Below are positions 40,053 through 49,286 of a stretch of 64,000 nucleotides of DNA, in pieces (positions within the stretch are counted from its first letter, which is position 1; every line of letters begins with the position of its first letter). The notes under the pieces were generated by a model. That model made no database searches, was not told where the DNA came from, and was given only the letters and a program-made list of their open reading frames with translations. Source of the stretch: Oligoflexus sp. (GTDB lineage: Bacteria > Bdellovibrionota_B > Oligoflexia > Oligoflexales > Oligoflexaceae); assembly GCA_014378195.1 (NCBI GenBank), contig JACMOC010000061.1:1-64000 (forward strand). The letters are read 5' to 3'. Position numbers and translations under genes: made by a program.

Positions 40053-40778
40053 ATGCAAAGATTCGGTAGCACTCGTAAGCTTTCAACAGGTCTTTTTGGT
40101 CTGGCACTCATATTGGGTGCTGCAGCGTGTTCGCATGGCGAGAATAAAAACGTCGATAAATCGGATGTTTCAAGCACCGATACGCAGTCTGCCCACTCTA
40201 CGGATGGGACCGACACCCGAACAACCAGGACTACGCACGCAGAAGCTCGTATTAAAGAAGCAACTAACGATGCCAAAGTTCAGACTAAAAAGTCAGCGCA
40301 TCGAGTTCAGGCTGCTGCGGATCGCACCGCCGCTAAAGCTCCAGCCGAAGGGAGTGAAGAAGAATATGCGGCGAACGTCGACGCCGCGATGGGCGACAGT
40401 TCCAACACTAGCGCCAATGCCTCGGCAAATTCAGTCGCTTCCACCGACGCAGGTGCCGATTCATCAGCGGCCGTCAATCCGCAGGCTGATAATTCGAAGG
40501 TCAATCGCATCAGCAATGGTGTTGTTGGACTATCTGCTGAGCAGCAAGGTAACAGCAAAACTGATGTCGAAATCACCCGTAAAATTCGTCGTGCCATCAT
40601 CAGCAACAAAAGTCTTTCGACCTACGCACACAACGTGAAGATCATTACCCGCGACGGGCGCGTTGTGCTCAAGGGACCGGTTCGTTCTGTGGATGAACGC
40701 AGGATAATCGAAGATTCCGCAGTGACTGTCGCGGGTGCCGATCACGTTTCCAGTGGACTCGAAATCAAAATGAAATGA
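40053..40778 (+). CDS. BON-domain lipoprotein
   Basis: Lipobox LGAAACS; C-terminal BON TRKIRRAIISNKSLSTYAHNVKIITRDGRVVLKGPVRSVDERRIIEDSA. Confidence 0.88.
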   Translation: MQRFGSTRKLSTGLFGLALILGAAACSHGENKNVDKSDVSSTDTQSAHSTDGTDTRTTRTTHAEARIKEATNDAKVQTKKSAHRVQAAADRTAAKAPAEGSEEEYAANVDAAMGDSSNTSANASANSVASTDAGADSSAAVNPQADNSKVNRISNGVVGLSAEQQGNSKTDVEITRKIRRAIISNKSLSTYAHNVKIITRDGRVVLKGPVRSVDERRIIEDSAVTVAGADHVSSGLEIKMK

Positions 40779-41078
40779 AATGATAATCCCTAAGAGGCAA
40801 CGGCCGCATTCCAAGATCAACGGGAGTACGGTGCCTCTTTGTCCGCGTATGAAATTTACGTCTTACCACTCTCTGAGATTTCGACAAAAAAAAGCATTCC
40901 TGCATATTTCTTCCAGCATATCCACGTATTATATGTATTTTCGTAAGGAATGGTCTCGGCCAGCCACTTTCGATGCATGCAAAAAATTTCTGATTCCGTT
41001 TGAATAGCCCTACGCCCCGCTCAGAGCTTAGGAAGAGTTTGGCTAAGAAGCGGACCGTCTCGCCTTAAAGGGTGTTTC

Positions 41079-41549
41079 ATGACACTGAGTTCAGACGATA
41101 GCAAAACACGTAAGCAGGGCTCCCAGAGTCTAAAGACTTGTAAGCATTCTCTCTCTGCTTTGCTGGTCGAAGATGCGCCTGAGAATCAGTTTTTGATAAG
41201 CAAAATATTAGGGAACTGCGCTATCGCGGTGGAAATCGCCAATGACGGCGCGGAAGGTGTGCGAAAAGCACTGGCGGGTACGTTTGACTTTATCTTGATG
41301 GATATGCATATGCCTGTTCTCGACGGCTATGATGCCACCCGGTCCTTGAGAAAACTTGGATACGATCGTCCCATCATCGCCCTCACCGCCGACTCCCTTG
41401 CAGAAGACCACGTCCGTATCCTTGGTTGTGGCTGTGATGCTCATCTCACTAAGCCGGTCGATTTCCGCTGCCTTTTGGAGACGATCGAAGCCTTACTTAC
41501 GAATGCTGCGAACCGGCATTATGTGGTAGATGATATTTTTCAAAAATAA
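41079..41549 (+). CDS. Stand-alone receiver-domain response regulator
   Basis: SALLVEDAPENQFL...FILMDMHMPVLDGYDATRSLR...IALTAD...HLTKPVDF. Confidence 0.92.
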   Translation: MTLSSDDSKTRKQGSQSLKTCKHSLSALLVEDAPENQFLISKILGNCAIAVEIANDGAEGVRKALAGTFDFILMDMHMPVLDGYDATRSLRKLGYDRPIIALTADSLAEDHVRILGCGCDAHLTKPVDFRCLLETIEALLTNAANRHYVVDDIFQK

Positions 41550-41793
41550 AAGTTCCGAGAGGCAACACGGAAGCGACATAAGAGAGAAACCATACTCTTT
41601 TAGTCCATTTGAGCTCCATCGCTGCAAAGTTCGCGAGGAGTATGTATACGAGGAATAAAAAGCCATGAGCCATTCCTACGAACCGAACGGCTTCTGGATG
41701 TCCAAAGAAATATTTGAGCGGCATAGCGATCAGAACGAGAATCAGAAAGGAGCTTCCTTCGAGGCGACCTATCCAACGGAAAATGTTGATCAT
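41497..41793 (-). CDS. DUF3817-type small membrane protein
   Basis: FRWIGRLEGSSFLILVLIAMPLKYFFGHPEAVRFVGMAHGFLFLVYIL. Confidence 0.85.
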   Translation of the reverse strand: MINIFRWIGRLEGSSFLILVLIAMPLKYFFGHPEAVRFVGMAHGFLFLVYILLANFAAMELKWTKRVWFLSYVASVLPLGTFIFEKYHLPHNAGSQHS

Positions 41794-41904
41794 AAACTTT
41801 GACTCCAGTCTTAAGATGGAACGGATGGGGAGCGTACTGAGTAGGACTTGTAAACCGCTCCTAAGTGAAGCTCAACGAATATTCAGACAAAGGGTCCCGA
41901 CTAA

Positions 41905-43827
41905 GTGACATGTATTGTCTGTCGTTTCATAGAGGTGTCCCTTGTCTCTCCTCAAAATTTCGAACAATCGGTCGCAGCTCGTAAATCGCCTCTTATTCTC
42001 GCGATCGATGATGAAGTAGCAACTCGGTATGGCCAAGTATGGGCGCTCAGGCAGGCCGACTTCCGGGTACTCGAAGCCGGCACGGGACAGGAAGGCCTCG
42101 ACCTTCTTAAAGAAAAACCCGATTTGATCGTCCTTGACGTTATGCTTCCCGATATTTCAGGTTTTGAAGTCTGCCGTACAATTAAAGCAAACCCTATAAC
42201 GTCAGCCATACCCGTTCTCCATATGTCCGCCTGTTATCTTTCCTCCACAGATAAAACGCAAGGGCTTGAATTGGGTGCTGATGCTTATCTTATTCATCCG
42301 GTGGAAGCTCCTGAGCTGCTCGCGACCGTGAGGGCACTCCTACGCGTGCGTGAGTCGGAAACCCGGGCAAACGGAGCCGCGCGCCTATGGCAATCCACTT
42401 TTGATGCGATTCAAGATGGTGTCTGCCTTATCGATGATCGTGGCTTTATCCTCAGCGGAAACCGTGCTCTCGGTCAAATTATTCATCGTTGGGAGAACGA
42501 GATCCGTCTTGATCAGCTCGTTCCGGACCTGCCTGGGTTAAACGAGAACAACACAGCAGTTGATATACGTATTCAGGACCGGTGGTTCAGCTTTGAAATG
42601 AGTCCAGTGGAAACTAGGGGGAAGGTCTGTACCTTTCGAGATGTTACCGACCGACGCCTGGCGGAGATCGAACTCATCAACGCCAAACGAACAGCAGAAT
42701 CACCGAATCAGTCAAAATCCATGTTTCTCGCGAACATGAGCCACGAGATACGAACCCCGCTCGGCGCCATGCTTGGTTTTGCAGGACTCCTGAAAGAGGA
42801 CGGACTAGCGAATCAAGACAAACATCAATTTTTGAAAACAATCATTCGGAATGGACACAATCTTACGCTGTTGATCGACGATATCCTCGATCTGTCGAAG
42901 GTTGAAGCCGAGAAAATGGAGTTCGAACGTATACCCGTCGATATCTATTCCGTATTGGAGGAGGTGAAAGTTTCTCTTGGCATTATGGCGCTGAGCAAAG
43001 GGATTACTTTGGAATCGACTTGGGACGATAATGCTCCCAAAGTTATTTCAACCGATCCGTCACGCATGCGGCAGGTTTTAACAAACATAGTCGGAAATGC
43101 CTTAAAATTCACGGCGGTGGGCACTGTCTCTGTGCGTGTGTCCTCGGGCGCGGGCGGACTTTTGCATTTTGAAGTCACGGACACGGGGCGCGGTATTTCA
43201 CTTGAATACAGGGATAGCCTGTTTCAACCTTTTTCTCAGGGTGATAGTTCGGCGACGCGCAGCTTCCGAGGGACGGGCCTTGGCCTGGTCCTCTCCAAAC
43301 AATTAGCCAAAGGCATGGGTGGGGACGTCAGTCTGCTGATGAGTGAGATCGGGAAGGGGAGTATTTTTCAAATCACGGTCCATGCGGCCGAGGCCTCGAT
43401 CGAAACCAAGGAGTCCGAAAGAGTCGACGAAAGTGCACATAGGCTCAAAGGCCTTCGTGTGCTGATTGCCGATGATTCTCCTGATAATCGGCTCCTCTTG
43501 CGCCGTATTCTGGTGCGGAGAGGTCTGGATGTCTACGAAGTCGAAAACGGCCTTGAGGCCGTGAAATGCGCGCCTCAGTTTGATGTTGTGATCACGGATA
43601 CACAGATGCCGGTCTTGGATGGCTATCACGCCACCGCGCGGCTACGGGACGAAGGGTATAAGGGCGCGATCACTGCGCTGACAGCCCACGCGACGAAGGA
43701 GGAGCGTGATCGCTGTCTAGCCATCGGTTGTACGGAATATCTCACCAAACCCATCGATGTGCCTCAGCTCATTAAGGTCCTTTTGAGATCCGAACGTTCG
43801 GTGATCCATGCCTCCGGCCGCACGTGA
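41905..43827 (+). CDS. Hybrid histidine kinase, receiver-HisKA-HATPase-receiver
   Basis: PDLIVLDVMLPDISGFEVCR; FLANMSHEIRTPLGAMLGFAGLL; DTGRGIS; GTGLGLVLSKQL; C-terminal VVITDTQMPVLDGYHATARLR. Confidence 0.93.
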   Translation: MTCIVCRFIEVSLVSPQNFEQSVAARKSPLILAIDDEVATRYGQVWALRQADFRVLEAGTGQEGLDLLKEKPDLIVLDVMLPDISGFEVCRTIKANPITSAIPVLHMSACYLSSTDKTQGLELGADAYLIHPVEAPELLATVRALLRVRESETRANGAARLWQSTFDAIQDGVCLIDDRGFILSGNRALGQIIHRWENEIRLDQLVPDLPGLNENNTAVDIRIQDRWFSFEMSPVETRGKVCTFRDVTDRRLAEIELINAKRTAESPNQSKSMFLANMSHEIRTPLGAMLGFAGLLKEDGLANQDKHQFLKTIIRNGHNLTLLIDDILDLSKVEAEKMEFERIPVDIYSVLEEVKVSLGIMALSKGITLESTWDDNAPKVISTDPSRMRQVLTNIVGNALKFTAVGTVSVRVSSGAGGLLHFEVTDTGRGISLEYRDSLFQPFSQGDSSATRSFRGTGLGLVLSKQLAKGMGGDVSLLMSEIGKGSIFQITVHAAEASIETKESERVDESAHRLKGLRVLIADDSPDNRLLLRRILVRRGLDVYEVENGLEAVKCAPQFDVVITDTQMPVLDGYHATARLRDEGYKGAITALTAHATKEERDRCLAIGCTEYLTKPIDVPQLIKVLLRSERSVIHASGRT

Positions 43828-43839
43828 TTGGGACTTTCG

Positions 43840-45255
43840 TCACGCCTTTATTGCTAAATCAAGCGTAGACGTCCCAGTCGGTTTCAGCTTCTTTTTGAGG
43901 TCACGCAGTGCGGTTCGGAGTCCTTCTTCAATGGTCGGGTGATAGAACGGTACCCGGAGGAGTTCATGGACCGTTGCTTTTTGTTCAATTGCGGCCGCTA
44001 AGATGTGGCCGATGTGTTCGCCTGAGGGCATGATAAATTCAGCACCTAAAATAAGACCTGTCGTCTGTTGGGCATAAATGCGGAGCAGACCAAAATTCTC
44101 TTCCATTATATAAGAGCGCCCCTGATTATCAAACTTCGCTTCGCCAACAACCGGAGCTGAGAGCTCATTCAGCGATTGACCGACACTGCCGATGTTAGGT
44201 GTTGTAAAACAAATTCTTAAACTGACTCGCCTTTGAAACGAGGTGTCGCCAGGGCGAACGGAATTATAACCAGCGATTCGGCCGTCATCGGCCCCTTCGT
44301 GAAGGACCGCTCTCTCCGCGTCCACATCGCCTGCAAGATAGACTTGCGTGTCTTTTATAGCCATCGTCGATGGATCACAGGATAATTTTCCTTTGGCATC
44401 AAGCATTAATCCCGCTGCCTCCAAATTCAGATGTTCGAGGTTGGCTTTGCGCCCGAGAGCCGCCAGGACGCGATCAACCTTTTGAACCTGAGACCCATAT
44501 TTCAAACACAGAGCTTTGTTATTGCCGCCGTGATCTTTTTCGATGCTAACATCAACGCCCAGCATAATCGGAAAATCGCGGCGAAGCCCTTCCAGGGCTT
44601 TGGTCTGAACAGCGGTATCCCGAATGCCTCCCAGTTGTTCTCTTTTATCAAAACCCGACACATCACAATCGAGCCAAGCAAGAGCCTGGCCGATTTCCAG
44701 ACCCAAAGGACCGAGCCCGATCACGCCCCATTTTTCCGGTAGGTCTTCCATTTCAAACAAATCGTCGGTTGTGACAATGCGGCTCTTGTAGCTTTGCCAT
44801 TCTTTGGGGACCACGGGCGACGAGCCAGTTGCAATAATAATTTTTTGGGCAGTTATTTCGAGCTTTCCGTCAATTCGAATTTGTGAAGGCCCGATAAATT
44901 GAGCTTCGCCTTGAATAAAACGATCTCCAAAGGCCAACGTGTCTTCCAAGGCATACTTCACGAAATGATCACGCTTCTCGCGCAATTTCAGCATGAGATG
45001 ACGACGATCCAGGCGACCTTTGTCACCATCGCGCCATATCCCGCTCGCTGCGAGGCTTTTCACGCGTCTGTAATCGTGAGCGATTTGCAAAAGGATTTTG
45101 GAAGGCATGCATCCCACTCGACTGCACGTCGTACCGAGAGGCCCTCGATCGATCAGTATTATGTTTGAAGTAATTTTTTCAGCCTCTTTTGCGGCCGTAA
45201 GTCCGGCTGTTCCAGCGCCAATGATAACGAGATCGACGTGTTTAGGTTTTGGCAT
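43840..45255 (-). CDS. Pyridine nucleotide-disulfide oxidoreductase (dihydrolipoamide-dehydrogenase-like)
   Basis: VIIGAGTAGLTAAKEA, CSRVGCMPSK redox motif, VIGLGPLGLEIGQAL, YLAGDVDAERAVLHEGADDG. Confidence 0.87.
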   Translation of the reverse strand: MPKPKHVDLVIIGAGTAGLTAAKEAEKITSNIILIDRGPLGTTCSRVGCMPSKILLQIAHDYRRVKSLAASGIWRDGDKGRLDRRHLMLKLREKRDHFVKYALEDTLAFGDRFIQGEAQFIGPSQIRIDGKLEITAQKIIIATGSSPVVPKEWQSYKSRIVTTDDLFEMEDLPEKWGVIGLGPLGLEIGQALAWLDCDVSGFDKREQLGGIRDTAVQTKALEGLRRDFPIMLGVDVSIEKDHGGNNKALCLKYGSQVQKVDRVLAALGRKANLEHLNLEAAGLMLDAKGKLSCDPSTMAIKDTQVYLAGDVDAERAVLHEGADDGRIAGYNSVRPGDTSFQRRVSLRICFTTPNIGSVGQSLNELSAPVVGEAKFDNQGRSYIMEENFGLLRIYAQQTTGLILGAEFIMPSGEHIGHILAAAIEQKATVHELLRVPFYHPTIEEGLRTALRDLKKKLKPTGTSTLDLAIKA

Positions 45256-45704
45256 AGGCTCTCCTTTGATTGCCGAAAGCATAGCGAGCGGCATGATCGG
45301 TGTCTAATTTTCTGCAATCCCGAGGACACTTAAAGACAATCGCAAATGCATCCCAAACTGTCTCTTAAATCCGTGAAAATTTCTGATTTAAGGCTTTAGT
45401 ATGGGTCGAAACCTACCCCTATCTAGCTGAATTAGCTGATTCTTTTGCTAAGTTGGCCGAATGGTCGAGTGAAGGTTTTCGCCAACGGACATGCATTTCC
45501 CTATTTCATCGAATACGAGACATGTGACATCTTTCGTAGGAGCTCGGAAGAGCTTGTGAAGAGATCTACGGGAAAGTTACAGTCGAATGCCAAATTGTAG
45601 CGAACTCTCTTTGATACCTGACCGAATCGTAAAGTATTTTAAAGAATTTTGCTTTGAAAGTCAGATCACTCATTAGGCCTGTTTAAAGAAATTGGAGAGA
45701 ACCT

Positions 45705-47033
45705 GTGAAATTTGCAAAAGTATCGATTCTTGCCGTATTCCTAGGTGCAGCTGGCGCTTGTAGCACGACACCCCCAGTGGAAAACTTCCCAGTTGGCGCC
45801 AGCCCAAGCGACGAAGTTGCCAAACTGACTACTGATGTTAGCGCTGCGCAAGCGAACCAAGTCGACGTTTTGTCTCCTAAAAACTACGAAAAAGCTCACG
45901 ACGCTCTTAAAACAGCGCAGAAAGATCTCGATAAAAAAGACGACGCAAAGGATATTCTAGAAGATGTCGCTAAAAGCCGCGCATTCCTTAACCGCGCCAA
46001 CGAGTTTGCTAAAGTCGCTAAAGACAACATCGGTGATGTGATTGATGCACGCACCGCTGCTGTTAAAGCCGGCGCGAACGAAAGCTTTGCCAAAGAATTC
46101 AGAAAGTCTGATGACGAGCTGAAAGACGTTGCCGAAAACATCGAAAAAAACGACATGGACAAAGCCAACAAAAAACGCAAAGAGCTTCAGGCGCAATACC
46201 TCGATCTCGAAGTACGCGGTATCCGTCAGTCTCGCCTCGGCGAAGCCCAAGGTATCATCAAGGAAGCTGAAGACCGCAACGCAAAAAAATGGGCACCCCA
46301 GACCCTTTCTGTCGCCCAAAAAAGCATCCAGGATGCTGACGCTTACATCATCGCTAACCGCCATGACGAAGCCAAGATCAAAGCTCTTTCGGGCAAAGCT
46401 CTGGCCGATGCGCAACACGTAAGACAAATTATGGGCACAGCAAAAGACGGCACGAAGATAACGGCTGAAGAAGAAGCCCTTCGATTTGAAGCAGCGAACA
46501 AGGCTGTCGCCGCTAAACAGGCCGAACTTGCTCAAACTTCAGCTCAGCTGAGCCAAACAGCTGCTGCTGCCGGCGCTGCTCAGGGTGCACTCGCACAAAA
46601 AGAAGCTATAGACAAAAAATATGCTGAAGCCCGCGCAATGTTTAGCAAGGACGAAGCTGAAGTTTATCGTCAGGGTGATGCACTCGTCATCCGACTTCGC
46701 AACCTTGAGTTCGATACAGCGAAAGCCCAGTTGAAAGGCTCTAACTTCCCAGTCCTTTCAAAAGTTTCCAATGTCATCGCCGAGTTCCCAGCAAGCTCTA
46801 TCACTGTCGAAGGTCACACAGACTCAAAAGGCAGCAAGGCAACCAACGAGAAAGTTTCGCAAGCACGCGCTGAAGCCGTTAAGTCTTATTTCGAGTCTAA
46901 CGCTAAAGTCCAAGGCGCGAAGTACTCTGCAGTCGGATACGGTTTTGACAAACCACTCGCTTCGAACAAAACAGAAAGCGGCCGCGCTCAAAACCGCCGT
47001 GTAGACATCGTAATTCATCCTGAAAGCATGTAA
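45705..47033 (+). CDS. OmpA-family lipoprotein with DUF4398-like N-terminal helical region
   Basis: Lipobox GAAGACS; C-terminal ITVEGHTDSKGSKATNEKVSQARAEAVKSYF...GYGFDKPLASNKTESGRAQNRRVDIVI. Confidence 0.93.
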   Translation: MKFAKVSILAVFLGAAGACSTTPPVENFPVGASPSDEVAKLTTDVSAAQANQVDVLSPKNYEKAHDALKTAQKDLDKKDDAKDILEDVAKSRAFLNRANEFAKVAKDNIGDVIDARTAAVKAGANESFAKEFRKSDDELKDVAENIEKNDMDKANKKRKELQAQYLDLEVRGIRQSRLGEAQGIIKEAEDRNAKKWAPQTLSVAQKSIQDADAYIIANRHDEAKIKALSGKALADAQHVRQIMGTAKDGTKITAEEEALRFEAANKAVAAKQAELAQTSAQLSQTAAAAGAAQGALAQKEAIDKKYAEARAMFSKDEAEVYRQGDALVIRLRNLEFDTAKAQLKGSNFPVLSKVSNVIAEFPASSITVEGHTDSKGSKATNEKVSQARAEAVKSYFESNAKVQGAKYSAVGYGFDKPLASNKTESGRAQNRRVDIVIHPESM

Positions 47034-47061
47034 TTTACCCCTGTAAATTGCCTCTCAGATG

Positions 47062-47100
47062 AAGAAGCTCGAGATCGTCAGATCTCGGGCTTCTTTAATT
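47062..47100 (+). terminator. Rho-independent terminator after OmpA-family gene
   Basis: AAGAAGCTCGAGATC-GTCA-GATCTCGGGCTTCTT followed by TAATT. Confidence 0.85.
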
Positions 47101-47135
47101 TGGTTTGTTTGGATCGCTAGCAGAAGTTTCATCGA

Positions 47136-48074
47136 CTAGAAAAAGAGCGCACCGCTACGGAGATCCTCAGCTGGCTGTTCCTCTTTGTTCTCGGCGCCAG
47201 GCGGCTTGCCTTTGACGAGGGAACCATTCATGGTAAACTCGAGGCTGAAATTGTAGTCTTCGCTTTTCATCGGAATCACTATCACGGGGCTTTTGCCGGG
47301 ATGACTGATAGCATGATTATCGCCCACCACGACTTGCGGCAATCCAATATTCACGTAGTAATCGATTTTAGCAAAATTTATCTTTATTTTACCTGCAATC
47401 TGGTTACACATTTCGCCGGCGAGGTCGCGCGTCAGTTCTTCTGTGAGAGGCTGACCGTTCTCACCAAAGATGCTTTCGGCTAATTTTTTGAGAAAATTAG
47501 CGTTACAGGAGAAAGCAACCGAACCCATCGCTTGACCCTGACTGAGCGATATCAAGGCAGAGAAATAGCCTTTTGCGACATTCAATGCCTTGATATAAGG
47601 CTTGCCAACATCGATGTCGCTACCCAGGTAGAATTGAGCGACTTCCTGCATAGCAGCCGCAACACTGCGAATGATGTTGGCGTCATACGATACCGTGGCC
47701 TTTGGAGTGACAGGTGCCGCGGCTGCGATCTTCTCCAAGACTTTCTTCACAACGGTATGGGCTTCAAACGGCTTAATTATCACGCTGGCGACGCCAATGG
47801 CCGAAACCCGGCGTAGATTTTCGCCGTCGAGTGTTCCGGAAAGGATAAAAAGTTTGGCCTTTTTATTAAGAGCATTGGCCTTTGCGTGACCTAAAAACTC
47901 AATGCCTCCCATGCGAGGCATGGTGATGTCAGTCAGGATTACGTCGAATTTTTCGGTTTCCATGATACGCAAGGCGTGAACGCCTTCATTTGCCACAAAA
48001 ACCTTCCAGCTGGATTTGCCAAATTCTTCCGAAAGAACGGCCCGTATATCTTTTTCGTCGTCGACTATAAGTAC
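47136..48074 (-). CDS. Response regulator with C-terminal CheX-like domain (5' end disrupted or mis-started)
   Basis: Frame reads VLIVDDEKDIRAVLSEEFGKSSWKVFVANEGV...DVILTDITMPRMGG...VIIKPF then CheX/CheC-like domain; in-frame TAA at 48077-48075 directly precedes VLIVDDE. Confidence 0.75.
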   Translation of the reverse strand, partial: VLIVDDEKDIRAVLSEEFGKSSWKVFVANEGVHALRIMETEKFDVILTDITMPRMGGIEFLGHAKANALNKKAKLFILSGTLDGENLRRVSAIGVASVIIKPFEAHTVVKKVLEKIAAAAPVTPKATVSYDANIIRSVAAAMQEVAQFYLGSDIDVGKPYIKALNVAKGYFSALISLSQGQAMGSVAFSCNANFLKKLAESIFGENGQPLTEELTRDLAGEMCNQIAGKIKINFAKIDYYVNIGLPQVVVGDNHAISHPGKSPVIVIPMKSEDYNFSLEFTMNGSLVKGKPPGAENKEEQPAEDLRSGALFF

Positions 48075-48278
48075 TTAAAGATGGTTGACGGGCGGACACT
48101 GCGTCTGGATCAGCTTGTTCACGTCGAGGCAAAGGAAGAAACGAAGTTGAGCGAAAGGCGAGATCGGTCCGCGGATCTGCGCGAGAAGCTCGCGATTGAG
48201 GAAACTCGATTCTTCCCGAACGGTCTAAGTTGAGCCTTCCGATGAGGCAATGGTGATTGGGTATAAAAACCAATAAAG

Positions 48279-48306
48279 AAAACCACAGCTTTAGGGCCGT
48301 GGTTTT
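48279..48306 (-). terminator. Rho-independent terminator for csbD-like gene
   Basis: Minus strand AAAACCAC...GTGGTTTTCTTT. Confidence 0.65.
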
Positions 48307-48346
48307 ACTTTTAAGATTGAGCTGCCTGGGTTGGCTCCAGGGGAGC

Positions 48347-48568
48347 TTAGCTTAGGCGACTCTTATCTTTATTCATACCTTCGATATAAGTATCGACCTC
48401 GCGCTCGGCGTGATCTTTGGCAAGGCCATAACGTTCTTGCAGTTTGCCGACAAAACGGTCTTTTTTGCCACCGATGAGTTCGACATCATCGTCTGTAAGC
48501 TTTGCCCATTTTTCTCGTACTGAGCCTTTGATATCTTTCCACTGCCCTTCGATTTGGTCCCAATTCAT
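48347..48568 (-). CDS. CsbD-family stress protein
   Basis: MNWDQIEGQWKDIKGSVREKWAKLTDDDVELIGGKKDRFVGKLQERYG. Confidence 0.95.
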   Translation of the reverse strand: MNWDQIEGQWKDIKGSVREKWAKLTDDDVELIGGKKDRFVGKLQERYGLAKDHAEREVDTYIEGMNKDKSRLS

Positions 48569-48925
48569 GTCAAATCTCCTTTGTGCGCCTCTAGCGCAAA
48601 ATGTTGTTGACATATCTACTTCACGATTCGTGCCATACCCAAAAACATAGTCATTTCAATGCCTTGCTCAGTAGAGTACTTGGATGATACAGACATGATT
48701 CTCCGATTTCCTTCACGTGATGCCAAATCAGGCGCATGCTTCATTCGCTCGGCATTGACCAGCACTGAATTTCCTACACTCCATGGACTGTCGCAAAATC
48801 ATAGCCTCGCCTGCTGAACGTTACGACACTTTACCAATCGAAAGCGGGACAAAGCCTTTGGATATTGGATCGCTCTTTGCTTAATCTTCAGTAGGTTTCG
48901 AACTGAATGACTGAGGAGTAACTCC

Positions 48926-49276
48926 ATGTCTAACTATATAAAAATTGCTACCACTGCCTTTATAATTCTTTGCGCCCAAGGAGGAGCTGCTCAGCCTCGC
49001 GGTTGTACCTCTCAGCAAAAGTCTGTTGATGGTGTTCAGCGTTGTGTGGAGCCAAGCTCAGACGATGTAATTGCTCTCGGCACGCTGATGCGCGCCCCCA
49101 TTCCAGGGGGCGGCGAACGCGTAATACTCCACGATGAAAAACGCGGTGATATCGATCTCAAACTTACACCGAGTCTGGTGGAAGTCGTGGACGAATCACC
49201 TGCAGATTCCTTTGAAGTCGAGGGGTATCTGTCTGGAATTGAATTGACAGTGAAGAATTTGCGCCCGATTGAATAA
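48926..49276 (+). CDS. Small exported hypothetical protein
   Basis: 116 aa with signal peptide; TCC-ATG start after gaggagtaactcc RBS. Confidence 0.65.
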   Translation: MSNYIKIATTAFIILCAQGGAAQPRGCTSQQKSVDGVQRCVEPSSDDVIALGTLMRAPIPGGGERVILHDEKRGDIDLKLTPSLVEVVDESPADSFEVEGYLSGIELTVKNLRPIE

Positions 49277-49286
49277 GCAGGCTTTG

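Noticed and set aside
39997-40638. 213-aa plus-strand ORF
   Set aside because: Alternate frame of the BON lipoprotein; low-complexity Ser/Pro/Arg composition
45957-46535. 192-aa minus-strand ORF
   Set aside because: Antisense shadow of Ala/Lys-rich OmpA/DUF4398 gene; Phe/Ser-rich composition typical of shadows
47986-48273. 95-aa minus ORF and 85-aa plus ORF (47976..48233)
   Set aside because: Overlap the receiver frame; Arg/Ser-rich or basic composition, no RBS or motif support
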